Shown: positions 38,587 to 47,554, numbered from the stretch's first letter. The stretch: 64,000 nucleotides of DNA from Mycolicibacterium frederiksbergense (GCF_012223425.1 NZ_CP038799.1:2728001-2792000); one strand, 5' to 3'. The notes: generated by a model not told the origin, from the letters alone. Made by a program: numbers and translations.

Positions 38587-38633
38587 AACCGGAGGGCAGG
38601 AGCGCAGCGACCCGGGAAATAGAACCGGAGGGC
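38552..38633 (+). repeat. 36-bp tandem repeat, 2.3 copies
   Basis: Unit starting ACCGGAGGGCAGGAGCGCAG and ending GGGAAATAGA. The two full copies (38552-38587, 38588-38623) are identical, and a third begins with ACCGGAGGGC. The first copy supplies the P450 stop codon. Its middle (GGAGCGCAGCGACCCGGGAA) resembles the dispersed repeat. Confidence 0.85.
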
Positions 38634-38639
38634 GGTCGG

Positions 38640-39149
38640 TTAGACCTCGGCCCGCTTGGGCAGCTTCCAGCCCGGGCGCGGGAAGTGGCAGGTGTACCCG
38701 GTCGGGTAGCGCACCAGATAGTCCTGGTGCTCCGGTTCGGCCTCCCAGAAGTCGGCCTCGGGGACAACCTCGGTGACGACCTTGCCCGGCCACAGACCCG
38801 ATGCGTCGACATCGGCGATGGTGTCCAGCGCGACGGACTTCTGGTCGTCGTCGGCGTAGAAGATGGCCGAGCGGTAACTGGAACCGACGTCGTTGCCCTG
38901 CCGGTTCTTGGTCGACGGATCGTGGATCTGGAAAAAGAACTCCAGAATGGACCGATAGTCGGTCTGGGCCGGATCGAACACGATCTCGATGGCCTCCGCG
39001 TGACCCGGATGGTTGCGGTAGGTCGCGTGGTCGTTCTGCCCGCCCGTGTAGCCCACCCGGGTGGACACGACTCCGGGCTGCTTGCGGATCAGGTCCTGCA
39101 TACCCCAGAAGCAGCCGCCGGCCAGGATCGCCTTCTGATTGTCGCTCAT
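38640..39149 (-). CDS. msrA: Peptide methionine sulfoxide reductase A
   Basis: A 169-residue enzyme with the catalytic GGCFWGMQ near the N-terminus (Cys13), the substrate-pocket [20 protein letters not shown] and a Tyr/Phe-rich FFFQIHDPS. It repairs the S-epimer of methionine sulfoxide using thioredoxin. A later cysteine (TCHFPRPGW) could be resolving. Standalone gene; its stop lies 6 nt from the P450-associated tandem repeat. Confidence 0.93.
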   Translation of the reverse strand: MSDNQKAILAGGCFWGMQDLIRKQPGVVSTRVGYTGGQNDHATYRNHPGHAEAIEIVFDPAQTDYRSILEFFFQIHDPSTKNRQGNDVGSSYRSAIFYADDDQKSVALDTIADVDASGLWPGKVVTEVVPEADFWEAEPEHQDYLVRYPTGYTCHFPRPGWKLPKRAEV

Positions 39150-39219
39150 GCGCCATCACTCCTTCTGCAGTCACGTACACGGTCAGCATCCATTGTGCTC
39201 CGCCGCTACGGTGGAACCC

Positions 39220-39669
39220 ATGCGTAGAGCTGTAACCACAGCGCACGCCGGGTTAATCCTGGTCGGCGGCGTCCTGGTAGCCGTTGCACCACCGGCCTCC
39301 GCCGACCCGCCCGTGCCTCCGGTGGATGCCCCGCCCGAGGTGCCCGCCGATCAGTGGCGCACCGTCTTCGCCGAGAATCCGATGATCCTGAACCCGCATG
39401 TGACCAGCGTCGAGTCCTGGACGCGCACCGGGGACGGGCTGGCCGTCAATTTCAGCGCGGGCCCCGCGGAGTGCTTCGGCGTGCACGCCACCGTCCAGGA
39501 GACCGCCGAGGAGGTGACGGTGAACCTCGACAGTGGTGTGCCGCCGGAGGCGATCGGTCGGATGTGCATCACGCTGGCGGTGCCCGGCACGCTGGACATC
39601 ACGCTGGACGAACCGCTCGGCGACCGGGTGGTGCTGGCGGCGGGAACGACCCTCGACAAACCCAGATAG
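39220..39669 (+). CDS. Small secreted protein
   Basis: A 149-residue protein from ATG 39220. It has a signal peptide (AHAGLILVGGVLVAVAPPAS, cleavage near SADPP), then a Pro-rich linker and a beta-rich domain with cysteines in PAECFGVHAT and GRMCITLAV that could pair. Mycobacteria encode several such exported proteins of unknown function. The longer frame from 39139 overlaps msrA and is rejected. Confidence 0.7.
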   Translation: MRRAVTTAHAGLILVGGVLVAVAPPASADPPVPPVDAPPEVPADQWRTVFAENPMILNPHVTSVESWTRTGDGLAVNFSAGPAECFGVHATVQETAEEVTVNLDSGVPPEAIGRMCITLAVPGTLDITLDEPLGDRVVLAAGTTLDKPR

Positions 39670-39689
39670 AACGTGTTCTAGTTTGTGGT

Positions 39690-40190
39690 GTGACGAGCAC
39701 GCTGTTCACCCGTGATGAGCTGACAGACGCATTCGCGACATTCGAGCAGACGGTTGCCGAGGCCGCCCGCACCCGGAACTGGGATCCGTGGGTGGACCAG
39801 TACACCGTCGACGTTGAATACGTGGAGCACGCCGCGGGAACCATGCGCGGCCGCGAGCAGGTGCGCCCGTGGATCTGGAAGACGATGGAGAGCTTTCCCG
39901 GAAACCACATGACAGCGTTCCCGGCATTGTGGACCGTCATCGACGAGGCCACCTCGCGGGTGATCTGCGAGCTCGACAACCCGATGCGCGACCCCGGTGA
40001 CGGCACCATCATCAGCGCCACCAACATGTCGATCCTCACCTATGCCGGTGACGGGCTGTGGCGCCGCCAGGAGGACGTCTACAACCCGCTGCGCTTCCTG
40101 TCCGCGGCGATGAAGTGGTGCAAGAAGGCGCAGGAACTCGGCACGCTCGATGACGAGGCAGCCGAATGGATGAAGGGCATGGCTCGATGA
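39690..40190 (+). CDS. SnoaL-like/NTF2-fold protein
   Basis: A 166-residue single-domain protein with a nuclear-transport-factor-2-like pattern (FEQTVAEAARTRNWDPWVDQ, VEYVEHAAGTMRGREQVRPW). Such proteins serve as isomerases, cyclases or binding proteins, often in polyketide or steroid pathways. GTG 39690 lies 5 nt after TAGTTT, so it may be leaderless. Its stop overlaps the next start (ATGA); the two may catalyse successive steps. Confidence 0.75.
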   Translation: MTSTLFTRDELTDAFATFEQTVAEAARTRNWDPWVDQYTVDVEYVEHAAGTMRGREQVRPWIWKTMESFPGNHMTAFPALWTVIDEATSRVICELDNPMRDPGDGTIISATNMSILTYAGDGLWRRQEDVYNPLRFLSAAMKWCKKAQELGTLDDEAAEWMKGMAR

Positions 40191-41200
40191 GGGCTCTGGT
40201 CATCGGCGCCAACGGCTATCTCGGTTCCCACGTGGTGCGCCAGTTGGTCGACGACGGGCAGGACGTGCGGGTGATGGTGCGCGAGGGCGCCAACACCATC
40301 GGCATCGACGATCTGGACGTGCAGCGGTTCGTCGGCGATATCTGGGACGACGAGGCGCTGACCGCGGCGATGACTGGAGTCGATGTCATTTACTACTGCG
40401 TCGTGGACACTCGCGGCTGGCTGCGCGATCCGTCACCGCTGTTCCATACCAATGTCGACGGCACCCGGCACGTGCTGGACATCGCGGTGCGCCCCGAGAT
40501 CGCCTCGGGATTGCAGAAATTCGTCTTCACCAGCAGCTACGCCACCGTGGGGCGCCGGCGCGGCCGGGTGTCCACCGAGGAGGACATCGCCGACGAGCGG
40601 AAGCTCACGCCGTATGTGCGCTCGCGGGTGCAGGCCGAGAAGCTGGTGTTGCAGTACGCGCGGGAGCGCGGGCTGCCCGCGGTCGCGATGTGTGTGTCGA
40701 CCACCTACGGCGGCACCGACTGGGGCCGGACTCCGCACGGCGCCATCATCGCCGGCGCCGCGTTCGGCAAGCTGCCGTTCGTGATGAGCGGTATCGAACT
40801 CGAAGCGGTGGGTGTCAACGATGCGGCCCGCGCGCTGATCCTGGCGGCCGAGAAGGGGCGCGTCGGTGAGCGGTACCTGATATCGGAGAAGATGATCAGC
40901 AATGCCGAGGTGGCCCGGATCGCGGCCGAGACGGCCGGTGTTCCCGCGCCCGCCCGGTCCATTCCGCTGCCGCTGACCTACCTGCTGGCAGCCATGGGTA
41001 CCGTCAAGGGGCGGTTGCGCCGCACCGACGAACGGCTGTCGCTGGCGTCGCTGCGGTTGATGCGGGCCGAGGCGCCGGTGGATCACGGCAAGGCCGCCCG
41101 CGAACTCGGCTGGCAGCCGGCGCCGGTCGAAGACTCCATCCGTGAGGCCGCCCGGTTCTGGGTGGGCCTGCGTGCGGCCAAGCGCCAGAAGGCGGGCTGA
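40187..41200 (+). CDS. NAD-dependent epimerase/dehydratase (extended SDR)
   Basis: A 337-residue extended SDR with GANGYLGSHVV for NAD(P) and FTSSYATVGRRRG in the middle. The active-site segment is TPYVRSRVQAEKLV: the catalytic Tyr is present but the lysine four residues later is Arg, so normal chemistry is uncertain. ATG 40187 is chosen for its overlap with the upstream NTF2-like gene; 40166 is also in frame. Related to 3-beta-HSD/dihydroflavonol reductase-like enzymes. Confidence 0.82.
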   Translation: MRALVIGANGYLGSHVVRQLVDDGQDVRVMVREGANTIGIDDLDVQRFVGDIWDDEALTAAMTGVDVIYYCVVDTRGWLRDPSPLFHTNVDGTRHVLDIAVRPEIASGLQKFVFTSSYATVGRRRGRVSTEEDIADERKLTPYVRSRVQAEKLVLQYARERGLPAVAMCVSTTYGGTDWGRTPHGAIIAGAAFGKLPFVMSGIELEAVGVNDAARALILAAEKGRVGERYLISEKMISNAEVARIAAETAGVPAPARSIPLPLTYLLAAMGTVKGRLRRTDERLSLASLRLMRAEAPVDHGKAARELGWQPAPVEDSIREAARFWVGLRAAKRQKAG

Positions 41201-41218
41201 CCGTTCGGGTTGCGGTAC

Positions 41219-41224
41219 TAGCGT
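41219..41224 (+). promoter_or_regulatory. -10 element (TAGCGT) of a leaderless start
   Basis: TAGCGT lies 6 nt before ATG 41231, the same geometry as at 4131. Confidence 0.4.
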
Positions 41225-41230
41225 GGTGAC

Positions 41231-42058
41231 ATGACCGCCGATGACCACGTGCGCGTCGATCTGACCGGTGCGCCGCAGACCATGCTCGCGACGCTGTACG
41301 CCAAGGCGCTGGATGCCGACCTGGCGCGGCCCATTCTCAACGACCGCTGGGCCAAACAGGCCGTCGCGGGTATCGACTACGACTGGACGCAGACCACCAT
41401 CACCGCGCGGCGGTCCCCGGCCGTCACCACTCGCTCGGCGCACTTCGATATCTGGGTCCGGCAGTTCCTGGCTGTCCATCCGAAAGCCACTGTGCTGCAC
41501 CTCGGTTGCGGACTGGACAGCAGATACTTCCGGGTGGCGCCGGGACCGGGCGTGCAGTGGTACGACATCGACTACCCGGAGGTCGCCGAGTTGCGCGGCC
41601 GTCTGCTGCCGGCCGGCGGAGAGGGCTATCACGTCGTGTCCGCCTCCGTCACCGATCCGGCATGGCTGCGGGACATCCCGGTCGGGGCGCCGGTGCTGGC
41701 CATCGGGGAGGGACTGATGATGTATCTCACCGAGGCCGACGGTCTCGATCTGCTCAACCGAGTCGTCGGGCATTGCGGCACCGGGGAATTGCAGTTCGAC
41801 GCGTTCAATTCGCTGGGCATCAGATCGCAGTGGTCCAATTCGGTGGTGCGCCGTTCGGGTGCCACCCTGCGCTGGGCGGTCAACGGTCCCGATGACATCC
41901 TGCGGAATGTCCCCGGCACGCGGCTGCTGGCCTGGGTATCCCCTTTTGACACTGTGGCTTTTGATCTGGTGCGTCCGGCCTACCGGCTGCTGGCCAACGC
42001 CATGTCGAGGGTGTCGGTATTGCGTTATGTGGCGCAATACCATCGCTATTCGTTCTGA
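41231..42058 (+). CDS. SAM-dependent methyltransferase, LCM/Tcmp family
   Basis: A 275-residue protein with ATLYAKALDADLARPILNDR at the N-terminus, the SAM site VLHLGCGLDSRYFRV (~residue 82) and the acidic WYDIDYPEVAELR. GEGLMMYLTEADGLDLLNRV is typical of the leucine-carboxyl-methyltransferase-like group (TcmP, PpmP) that is expanded in actinobacteria. Probable O-methyltransferase; substrate unknown. 3' end overlaps the DUF222 gene by 13 nt (convergent). Confidence 0.87.
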   Translation: MTADDHVRVDLTGAPQTMLATLYAKALDADLARPILNDRWAKQAVAGIDYDWTQTTITARRSPAVTTRSAHFDIWVRQFLAVHPKATVLHLGCGLDSRYFRVAPGPGVQWYDIDYPEVAELRGRLLPAGGEGYHVVSASVTDPAWLRDIPVGAPVLAIGEGLMMYLTEADGLDLLNRVVGHCGTGELQFDAFNSLGIRSQWSNSVVRRSGATLRWAVNGPDDILRNVPGTRLLAWVSPFDTVAFDLVRPAYRLLANAMSRVSVLRYVAQYHRYSF

Positions 42059-43668
42059 GAAAGCCACGGGTCGTCGTCCTGTTCGTCGGAATCGGTTGGC
42101 GGGAAGAGTTCTTCGGGGTGGAAGTGGTGGTTGAGGGTGTCGCCGCCGGTGTTCATCAGTGGTGGTGGGTGCCAGTGCACGCGGCCGGTGACGGGGTCGA
42201 TGGTGTTGGTCCAGCCCAGTTCGGCGAGCAGGTTGTCCGGTCCGCAGCCCAGCCCGAGATCGGGTGCGTCGGTGAGTCCGCCGTTGTTCCAGCTGGGGTT
42301 GGCGTGGTGGGCTTGGCAGCGGCACGCTGCTTGGGTGCAGCCGGGCCGGGTGCAGCCGCGGTCGCGGTGGTAGAGCAGCAGGCGTTGGGCCTTGGTGGCC
42401 AAGCGTTTGGAGCGGCCCATGTAGAGCGGTTCGGCGGTGTGGTGCCGGTAGACGATCAGGTAGTGGTGGGCGTGTTCGGCCAGCCGGATCAGATCGCGCA
42501 TGGGCATGAGGGTGCCCGCGCCGGTGACCGCGATCCCGGCAGCGGCCTCCAACTCTCTGAGGGTGGTGGAGACGACCACGGAGACCGGTAGGCCGTTGTG
42601 CTGGCCGAGCTTGTTGGACATCAGGGTGTCGCGTAGGACGGCTTTGATGGCGTCGTGGTTGCGTTGGGACTGGGTGCGCGGGTCGCGCAGAAATTCGTCG
42701 GGGTCCCACGTGGCCGGCGACTCAGCGGGCCCGGGCACCTCGGTCTCGGGTTCCTCGGGCTCGGGCTCAACCTCCGATTCGGCCGCTGCTGATCCGGCCT
42801 CTGCCTCTGCCTCACCCGCTGTCTCACCCTCTGCCTCGAACTCGAAGTCGAAGTCGAACTCACCCTCGGGTTCGGTGTCGGTGTCGGGTTCAACGGGGTC
42901 GTCCTCGAGCGGATTGGGGTCCGGATTCTGCTGGGGCTGAACATCGTCGGGGTTGTTGACGCCCGGTCGTGCCCACACGTCCAGGATGGTGCGCAGATAG
43001 GCGGCGAACTCCGCATCCACCCAACCCGACACTTTGGCCATACCGTCGACGTCTTGGGCGCTGATGCTCAGCCCGCGCCGGTGCGGCGCCAGGTCGGGGC
43101 CATCACCGTCGGGGTTGAGCAGAGCCAGCGCGTGATCGGCGGCCTTCTGCAACGTTTCAGGGGTATTCGTGGCGGCGATATCCACCAGTGTGGATTCCAG
43201 CTGCCCGCGCGCGGTGGCATCCAGGCGCGCCGAGGCCTTGTTCAGCGTGGCACGGATGATCGCGATATGCCCGGTGGTGATCATCCCGGCGGCCAGCGCG
43301 GCCGCGCACGCCGCCAGCACCGGTTCCAGGACCTCACCGGTCATGGTGTGCCGCGGGCCGAGGTCGCGGGCCGCAGTGACGCGGCGGGCGGCTTCGGTGG
43401 CGCTGAGGCGGTCGCGGGTGGCCAGCACGTCGGTCCAGGTTTTCCCGCCGATCTCATGCGGGGTGGCCCGGTCCATCAGGGCGGCCAGGATCCGGTGATC
43501 GACCGCGGTATCGGCGCGGGCCTGCTGCTCCCGCTCGGACAACAGTTCCAGCAACTCCGCGGTGTCGAACATCGTGAAATCGGCGTCCAGCAGCGCTTTG
43601 ACCGACGCGGCGCGGTCGGACAGTGCGTGTTGCACCGCGTCCCGACCGCCGGCCACATCACTGTTCAT
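42046..43668 (-). CDS. DUF222/HNH endonuclease (13E12-repeat family)
   Basis: A 540-residue protein from ATG 43668. An N-terminal DUF222 domain (VLATRDRLSATEAARRVTAA, HIAIIRATLNKASARLD) and a C-terminal HNH nuclease (CTRPGCTQAACRCQAHHANP, WNNGGLTD) match the 13E12 family of mycobacterial repeats. Between them is an acidic, Glu/Pro/Asp-rich insert of about 70 residues (~251-321), presumably disordered. Such genes are repeated in mycobacterial genomes; their cellular role is not established. Likely a stand-alone repeat gene; the AT-richer 43669-43803 is its promoter region. Confidence 0.9.
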   Translation of the reverse strand: MNSDVAGGRDAVQHALSDRAASVKALLDADFTMFDTAELLELLSEREQQARADTAVDHRILAALMDRATPHEIGGKTWTDVLATRDRLSATEAARRVTAARDLGPRHTMTGEVLEPVLAACAAALAAGMITTGHIAIIRATLNKASARLDATARGQLESTLVDIAATNTPETLQKAADHALALLNPDGDGPDLAPHRRGLSISAQDVDGMAKVSGWVDAEFAAYLRTILDVWARPGVNNPDDVQPQQNPDPNPLEDDPVEPDTDTEPEGEFDFDFEFEAEGETAGEAEAEAGSAAAESEVEPEPEEPETEVPGPAESPATWDPDEFLRDPRTQSQRNHDAIKAVLRDTLMSNKLGQHNGLPVSVVVSTTLRELEAAAGIAVTGAGTLMPMRDLIRLAEHAHHYLIVYRHHTAEPLYMGRSKRLATKAQRLLLYHRDRGCTRPGCTQAACRCQAHHANPSWNNGGLTDAPDLGLGCGPDNLLAELGWTNTIDPVTGRVHWHPPPLMNTGGDTLNHHFHPEELFPPTDSDEQDDDPWLSQNE

Positions 43669-43803
43669 GACTCGAACATACGTGCGACCACCGACAAAAC
43701 GGCCAAAAAAGTGACCGATGTGATCAATGAGTCCAAAGAAATTACTGAGACTCGGTTGTCGCTCGAAAGTCGCTGAGAGGTGGGCACTTTGGAAGTCCAA
43801 CCG

Positions 43804-44271
43804 TCAGGTGTCGACCGGCCCCCGCGCCCCGAACACCGGCTGCCGCGGGCCGCCGCTGTTGAAGTCCGGGCACCACGGCGAGTGTCCACGTTCGTCGCGC
43901 CAGGCGATCTGCAGGCCGCGGATGGGACCGCCGTGAAACGCCACGGCCCACCCCATGTGCACATCCGGGTGACTCACCTCGACGAACTCGGCACACGAAT
44001 CGTCGGGAAACGTCATGGTGTCGCCGGGCGCAGGCTCGACCTCGTGCACCATGTAGTGCGCCATCTCGTTCAGCAGCAGCATGGACCGTTCAGGCGGAAG
44101 GCCGGTGATGAGAAGTTCGGGCAGCCCCGCCTCGCTCAGCCCTACGGTGTACGCGAACGGCGGGTCGGCCTCGACATACTGCCCCGCCCAGCCGTTCTGC
44201 ATGACGATGCCCCGCAGCGCATCGAGGTAGTCCTGCCGGGTGGCCCCCGGGTGATCGCATTGCCAGCACAT
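43804..44271 (-). CDS. DUF4262 domain protein
   Basis: A 155-residue protein from ATG 44271 (MCWQCDHPGATRQDYLD). FAYTVGLSEAGLPELLITGLP and LNEMAHYMVHEVEP are typical of the DUF4262 family, common in actinobacteria and without a known role. The CxxC at the N-terminus is notable. The much longer in-frame extension upstream is antisense to the next gene and is discounted. Confidence 0.75.
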   Translation of the reverse strand: MCWQCDHPGATRQDYLDALRGIVMQNGWAGQYVEADPPFAYTVGLSEAGLPELLITGLPPERSMLLLNEMAHYMVHEVEPAPGDTMTFPDDSCAEFVEVSHPDVHMGWAVAFHGGPIRGLQIAWRDERGHSPWCPDFNSGGPRQPVFGARGPVDT

Positions 44272-44304
44272 GGTGTGCCCCTTTCGTCGGTCTTGACAGA
44301 CACG

Positions 44305-45714
44305 ATGCGCCGCACCACCGACAACCCGGCCTGGCAGAATCACTGGGTGTCCACCATCAACGGTCGTGTCTCGCACTGGTTCGACAAGATGCCGTCGCTG
44401 CGGCCACGGCTGCCAGGGGACCGAGACGCCGATGTCTGCATCGTCGGCGCCGGCTACACCGGTCTGTGGACGGCCTACTACCTCAAGAAGGCCGACCCGT
44501 CGCTGCGGATCACCGTGCTGGAGGCCCGCTTCGCCGGCTTCGGCGCATCGGGCCGAAACGGTGGCTGGCTGTCCGGACTGGTTCCCGGCGATCGCAATAG
44601 GATGGCGAAAACCTATGGCCGCGAAAAGGTTCTGGCCTGGCAACGGGCGCTCAACGAGTCCGTCGACGAGGTCATCGAGGTGGCCGCCCGGGAGGGGATC
44701 GACGCGGGCGCGGTCAAGGGCGGCAATCTGGAGATCGCCCGCAACCCAGCCCAGGCGGCGCGATTGGCTGCGAGTGTCGCCGAAGAGCGCCGTTGGTGCA
44801 ACGACGTCGTCGAACTGACCAAAGAGCAAGCAGCGCAACGCATCGACATCGACGGACTGGTGTCGGCCTATCACAGCCCGGACTGCGCGCGCATCCAGCC
44901 GGCCGCGCTGGCCGCCGGGCTGGCCGACACCGTCGAACGCCTCGGCGTCACCATCCACGAACAGTCCGCGGTCATCGAAATCCAGCAGGGTAGGGCCGTC
45001 ACCAGGACCGGCACCGTGCGCGCGCCGATCGTGCTGCGGGCCACCGAGGGCTTCACGCCCGCGCTTCCCGGATTGCGCAGGCGCTGGCTGCCGATGAACA
45101 GCTCGATGATCGCCACCGACCCGGTCCCCGCTCACATCTGGGACGAAATCGGTTGGCAGGGACGCGAAACCGTGGGCGACACCGCGCATGGATTCTTCTA
45201 CGCGCAGCGTACCGCCGATGACCGCATCGCGATCGGCGGGCGCAGCGTGCCCTACCGGTTCGGGTCACGCACCGATCAGGACGGCCAGGTGCCCGCCCGC
45301 ACCATCCGTCTGCTGGCCGACGTGCTGCACTCGATCCTGCCGCAGGTCCGCGACATTCCCATCGCGCACGGCTGGTGCGGCGTGCTCGCGGTGCCGCGCG
45401 ACTGGGAAGCCGGCGTCGCGCTGGACCGCGCCACCGGACTGGGCTGGGCCGGCGGCTATGTCGGGCACGGTGTGACGGCGACGAACCTCGCGGGTCGCAC
45501 CCTGGCCGACCTGGTGCTGACCCGGAACACGCCGATCACCGAACTGCCCTGGGTCGGCCACCAGTCGCGCAATTGGGAGCCCGAGCCGATGCGCTGGCTT
45601 GGGGTGCGCGGCCTCTACATCGCCTACAAACTCGCCGACCGACATGAGGCCAACGGCCGCCGCACGACCTCACCCATCGCCAGGGTCGCCGACGTCATCA
45701 CGCGGAAGCCCTGA
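44305..45714 (+). CDS. FAD-dependent amine/amino-acid oxidoreductase (DAO family)
   Basis: A 469-residue flavoprotein. The FAD motif ADVCIVGAGYTGLWTAYYL starts near residue 39, followed by ASGRNGGWLSGLVPG, typical of the glycine/gamma-glutamylputrescine-oxidase-like DAO group. GLGWAGGYVGHGVTATNLAGRT closes the FAD site near residue 390. Substrate unknown. ATG 44305 is chosen; GTG 44347 would shorten it by 14 residues. Confidence 0.87.
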   Translation: MRRTTDNPAWQNHWVSTINGRVSHWFDKMPSLRPRLPGDRDADVCIVGAGYTGLWTAYYLKKADPSLRITVLEARFAGFGASGRNGGWLSGLVPGDRNRMAKTYGREKVLAWQRALNESVDEVIEVAAREGIDAGAVKGGNLEIARNPAQAARLAASVAEERRWCNDVVELTKEQAAQRIDIDGLVSAYHSPDCARIQPAALAAGLADTVERLGVTIHEQSAVIEIQQGRAVTRTGTVRAPIVLRATEGFTPALPGLRRRWLPMNSSMIATDPVPAHIWDEIGWQGRETVGDTAHGFFYAQRTADDRIAIGGRSVPYRFGSRTDQDGQVPARTIRLLADVLHSILPQVRDIPIAHGWCGVLAVPRDWEAGVALDRATGLGWAGGYVGHGVTATNLAGRTLADLVLTRNTPITELPWVGHQSRNWEPEPMRWLGVRGLYIAYKLADRHEANGRRTTSPIARVADVITRKP

Positions 45715-45724
45715 GCGGACGCGC

Positions 45725-46183
45725 TCAAGCTTCCGCGCGCTCCTTGAGCCGCTGCAGGGTGACCTTGATGTGCTCGGCGTTGGCGCCGGCCCGGTCACTG
45801 ACGCCGGTGGCCAGGCCGGCGACCTTCTTGAACCATCCGGCCCGACGGTCCCACATCGACTCGGTGACGGTGCACCCGCCGTCGGCCGGGGTGATGTCGT
45901 AGCGCCAGTGCGCCACCGGGAACACCGCCGATTTCACGTCGAACGCGAACGTCGACCCCGGGGCGGCATCGGTGATGGTGCAGGTGGTGGTCCAGGACTT
46001 CGAGCCGTTGCGGTTCTCGCCCTTGAACACGGCTCCCGGGGCGACCGCCGAGTGTCCCTTCGTCCAGTGCATGGCATGGGCTTCTTCGGCCAGCGCTGCC
46101 AGCGTCGAAAGGTCGGTGATCAGCGCGTATACCTTCGCAGGATCGGCCGCGATCGACACGGACCCGGTAATCGGTGCGTTCAT
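45725..46183 (-). CDS. SRPBCC (polyketide cyclase-like) protein
   Basis: A 152-residue helix-grip protein from ATG 46183 (ITGSVSIAADPAKVYALITD at the N-terminus, TVTESMWDRRAGWFKKVAG near the end). SRPBCC domains bind hydrophobic ligands in a cavity; mycobacteria have many such genes. Convergent with the DAO gene, divergent from the DUF427 gene. Confidence 0.85.
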   Translation of the reverse strand: MNAPITGSVSIAADPAKVYALITDLSTLAALAEEAHAMHWTKGHSAVAPGAVFKGENRNGSKSWTTTCTITDAAPGSTFAFDVKSAVFPVAHWRYDITPADGGCTVTESMWDRRAGWFKKVAGLATGVSDRAGANAEHIKVTLQRLKERAEA

Positions 46184-46246
46184 GGGCCGATAGTAGCGAT
46201 CGGGGGTGGCGGGAATCACCGCATCGGGGCCGACGTTGTCCGAATC

Positions 46247-46606
46247 ATGAGCGAGCGTCCTGTGTGGCAGCCCACCGCCGAGCATCCGATCACCGTGGCA
46301 CCGACCGGCAGGCACGTCACCGTCACGGTCAACGGGGTGGTCGTCGCCGAATCGGACGGTGCGGTCACGCTGCAGGAGAGCACGTATCCGGCGGTGCTGT
46401 ACATCCCGCGCGAAGATGTGGTGCTCACGGCCCTGGTGCCCAGCGAGACGACCTCCTACTGCCCCTACAAGGGTGAGGCGAGCTACTTCCACGTGGCCGA
46501 TGTGCAGGACGCCATCTGGACCTACGAGCAGCCGTACCCCGCGGTCGCCGACATCGCCGGCAAGGTTGCCTTCTATCCGGACAAGGCGCAGATCTCGCTG
46601 GCCTAG
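46247..46606 (+). CDS. DUF427 domain protein
   Basis: A 119-residue protein (VTVNGVVVAESDGAVTLQES, YPAVLYIPREDVVL, TSYCPYKGEASYF) of the DUF427 family, a small beta-barrel fold of unknown role. ATG 46247 is chosen. Its TAG stop forms part of the -10 hexamer for the next gene. Confidence 0.85.
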   Translation: MSERPVWQPTAEHPITVAPTGRHVTVTVNGVVVAESDGAVTLQESTYPAVLYIPREDVVLTALVPSETTSYCPYKGEASYFHVADVQDAIWTYEQPYPAVADIAGKVAFYPDKAQISLA

Positions 46607-46609
46607 ATT
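46604..46609 (+). promoter_or_regulatory. -10 element (TAGATT) of a leaderless start
   Basis: TAGATT, whose TAG is the DUF427 stop codon, lies 6 nt before GTG 46616. Confidence 0.4.
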
Positions 46610-46615
46610 GGGCAG

Positions 46616-47512
46616 GTGCCCACCGCGTCGGTGACCTTCGACGGACCCGTCAGTCCCGGGTTCACCCTGTCGCCGTTGCGCCGCGGCAGCGGCGACCCGT
46701 GTTTCCAGCTGATCGACGGCGACACCTGGCGCACGTCGATGACGCGTACCGGCGCGGTGACTGCTCGGATCCGCAAGACGGCCCCGGACGTCGTGGAATG
46801 TGAGGCGTGGGGTCCCGGTGCCGCCGAGTTCCTGGACGGTTTCGGTGCGCTGCTCGGATCCGAGGATGACACTTTGGGTTTCGACCCGGCGGAGCCGACG
46901 GTTGCAGAAGCCTATCGGCGGGTGCCTCATCTCCGGCTGGGCCGGACCGGCCGGGTGCTGGAGGCGCTGATCCCGGCGGTCCTCGAGCAGCGGGTGTACG
47001 GCAAGGATGCCTTCCGCGCATGGCGGCTGCTGACCACCAAGTTCGGCGCGCCGGCGCCCGGTCCAGCGCCCGCGGGCATGCGGGTGCCTCCCACTGCCGA
47101 GGTGTGGCGCCGCATTCCGTCCTGGGAGTTCCATCTCGCCAACGTGGATCCGGGCCGGGCCCGCACCGTGGTGGGGTGCGCGCAACGCGCCGACGCGCTG
47201 GAGCGGCTGCACCCCGCGAGGGCGGCGGCGGGCCTGACATCGCTGCCCGGTGTCGGTGTGTGGACGGCGGCGGAGACGATGCAGCGCGCGTTCGGTGACG
47301 CCGACGCGCTGTCGGTCGGTGACTACCACCTGTCGAAGGTGGTCGGGCTGAGCCTGTTGGGCAGGCCCATCGACGACGCCGAGATGGTGGAGTTGCTCGA
47401 ACCGTTGCGCCCGCACCGGCACCGGGCGGTGCGGTTGCTGGAAGCCGGCGGGCTGGCCGTCCGGCAACGCCGCGGGCCGCGTCAGGCGATACCGAACCTG
47501 CGGGCGCTCTGA
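46616..47512 (+). CDS. AlkA-like DNA-3-methyladenine glycosylase
   Basis: A 298-residue HhH-GPD protein. The helix-hairpin-helix LTSLPGVGVWTAAETMQ is near residue 205, and the catalytic Asp is in SVGDYHLSKVVG (~236). PAVLEQRVYGKDAFRAWRLL is the preceding HhH-fold helix. It removes alkylated bases in base-excision repair; the substrate range is not predictable. GTG 46616 is used. Confidence 0.87.
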   Translation: MPTASVTFDGPVSPGFTLSPLRRGSGDPCFQLIDGDTWRTSMTRTGAVTARIRKTAPDVVECEAWGPGAAEFLDGFGALLGSEDDTLGFDPAEPTVAEAYRRVPHLRLGRTGRVLEALIPAVLEQRVYGKDAFRAWRLLTTKFGAPAPGPAPAGMRVPPTAEVWRRIPSWEFHLANVDPGRARTVVGCAQRADALERLHPARAAAGLTSLPGVGVWTAAETMQRAFGDADALSVGDYHLSKVVGLSLLGRPIDDAEMVELLEPLRPHRHRAVRLLEAGGLAVRQRRGPRQAIPNLRAL

Positions 47513-47527
47513 GCGCGGCGCCCAGAT

Positions 47528-47554
47528 GGGTTACCGATCGGGCTCTTTGGGTAT
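47528..47554 (+). promoter_or_regulatory. SigF-type promoter for dps
   Basis: GGGTTA (47528-47533) and GGGTAT (47549-47554) with 15 nt between fit the mycobacterial SigF pattern GTTT-N15/17-GGGTA. dps is a known SigF/SigH target in M. smegmatis. Confidence 0.55.

Noticed and set aside
38552..38633. The 36-bp direct repeats as a CRISPR array
   Set aside because: The units are contiguous with no spacers and there are no cas genes.
40433..42709. A 758-codon minus-strand frame across the SDR and methyltransferase genes
   Set aside because: It is a shadow of two well-supported plus-strand genes and shows only low-complexity translation.
42046..43668. The DUF222/HNH gene as an active mobile element or intein
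   Set aside because: No transposase, recombinase, inverted ends or target duplication is visible; only the repeat-family gene itself is supported.
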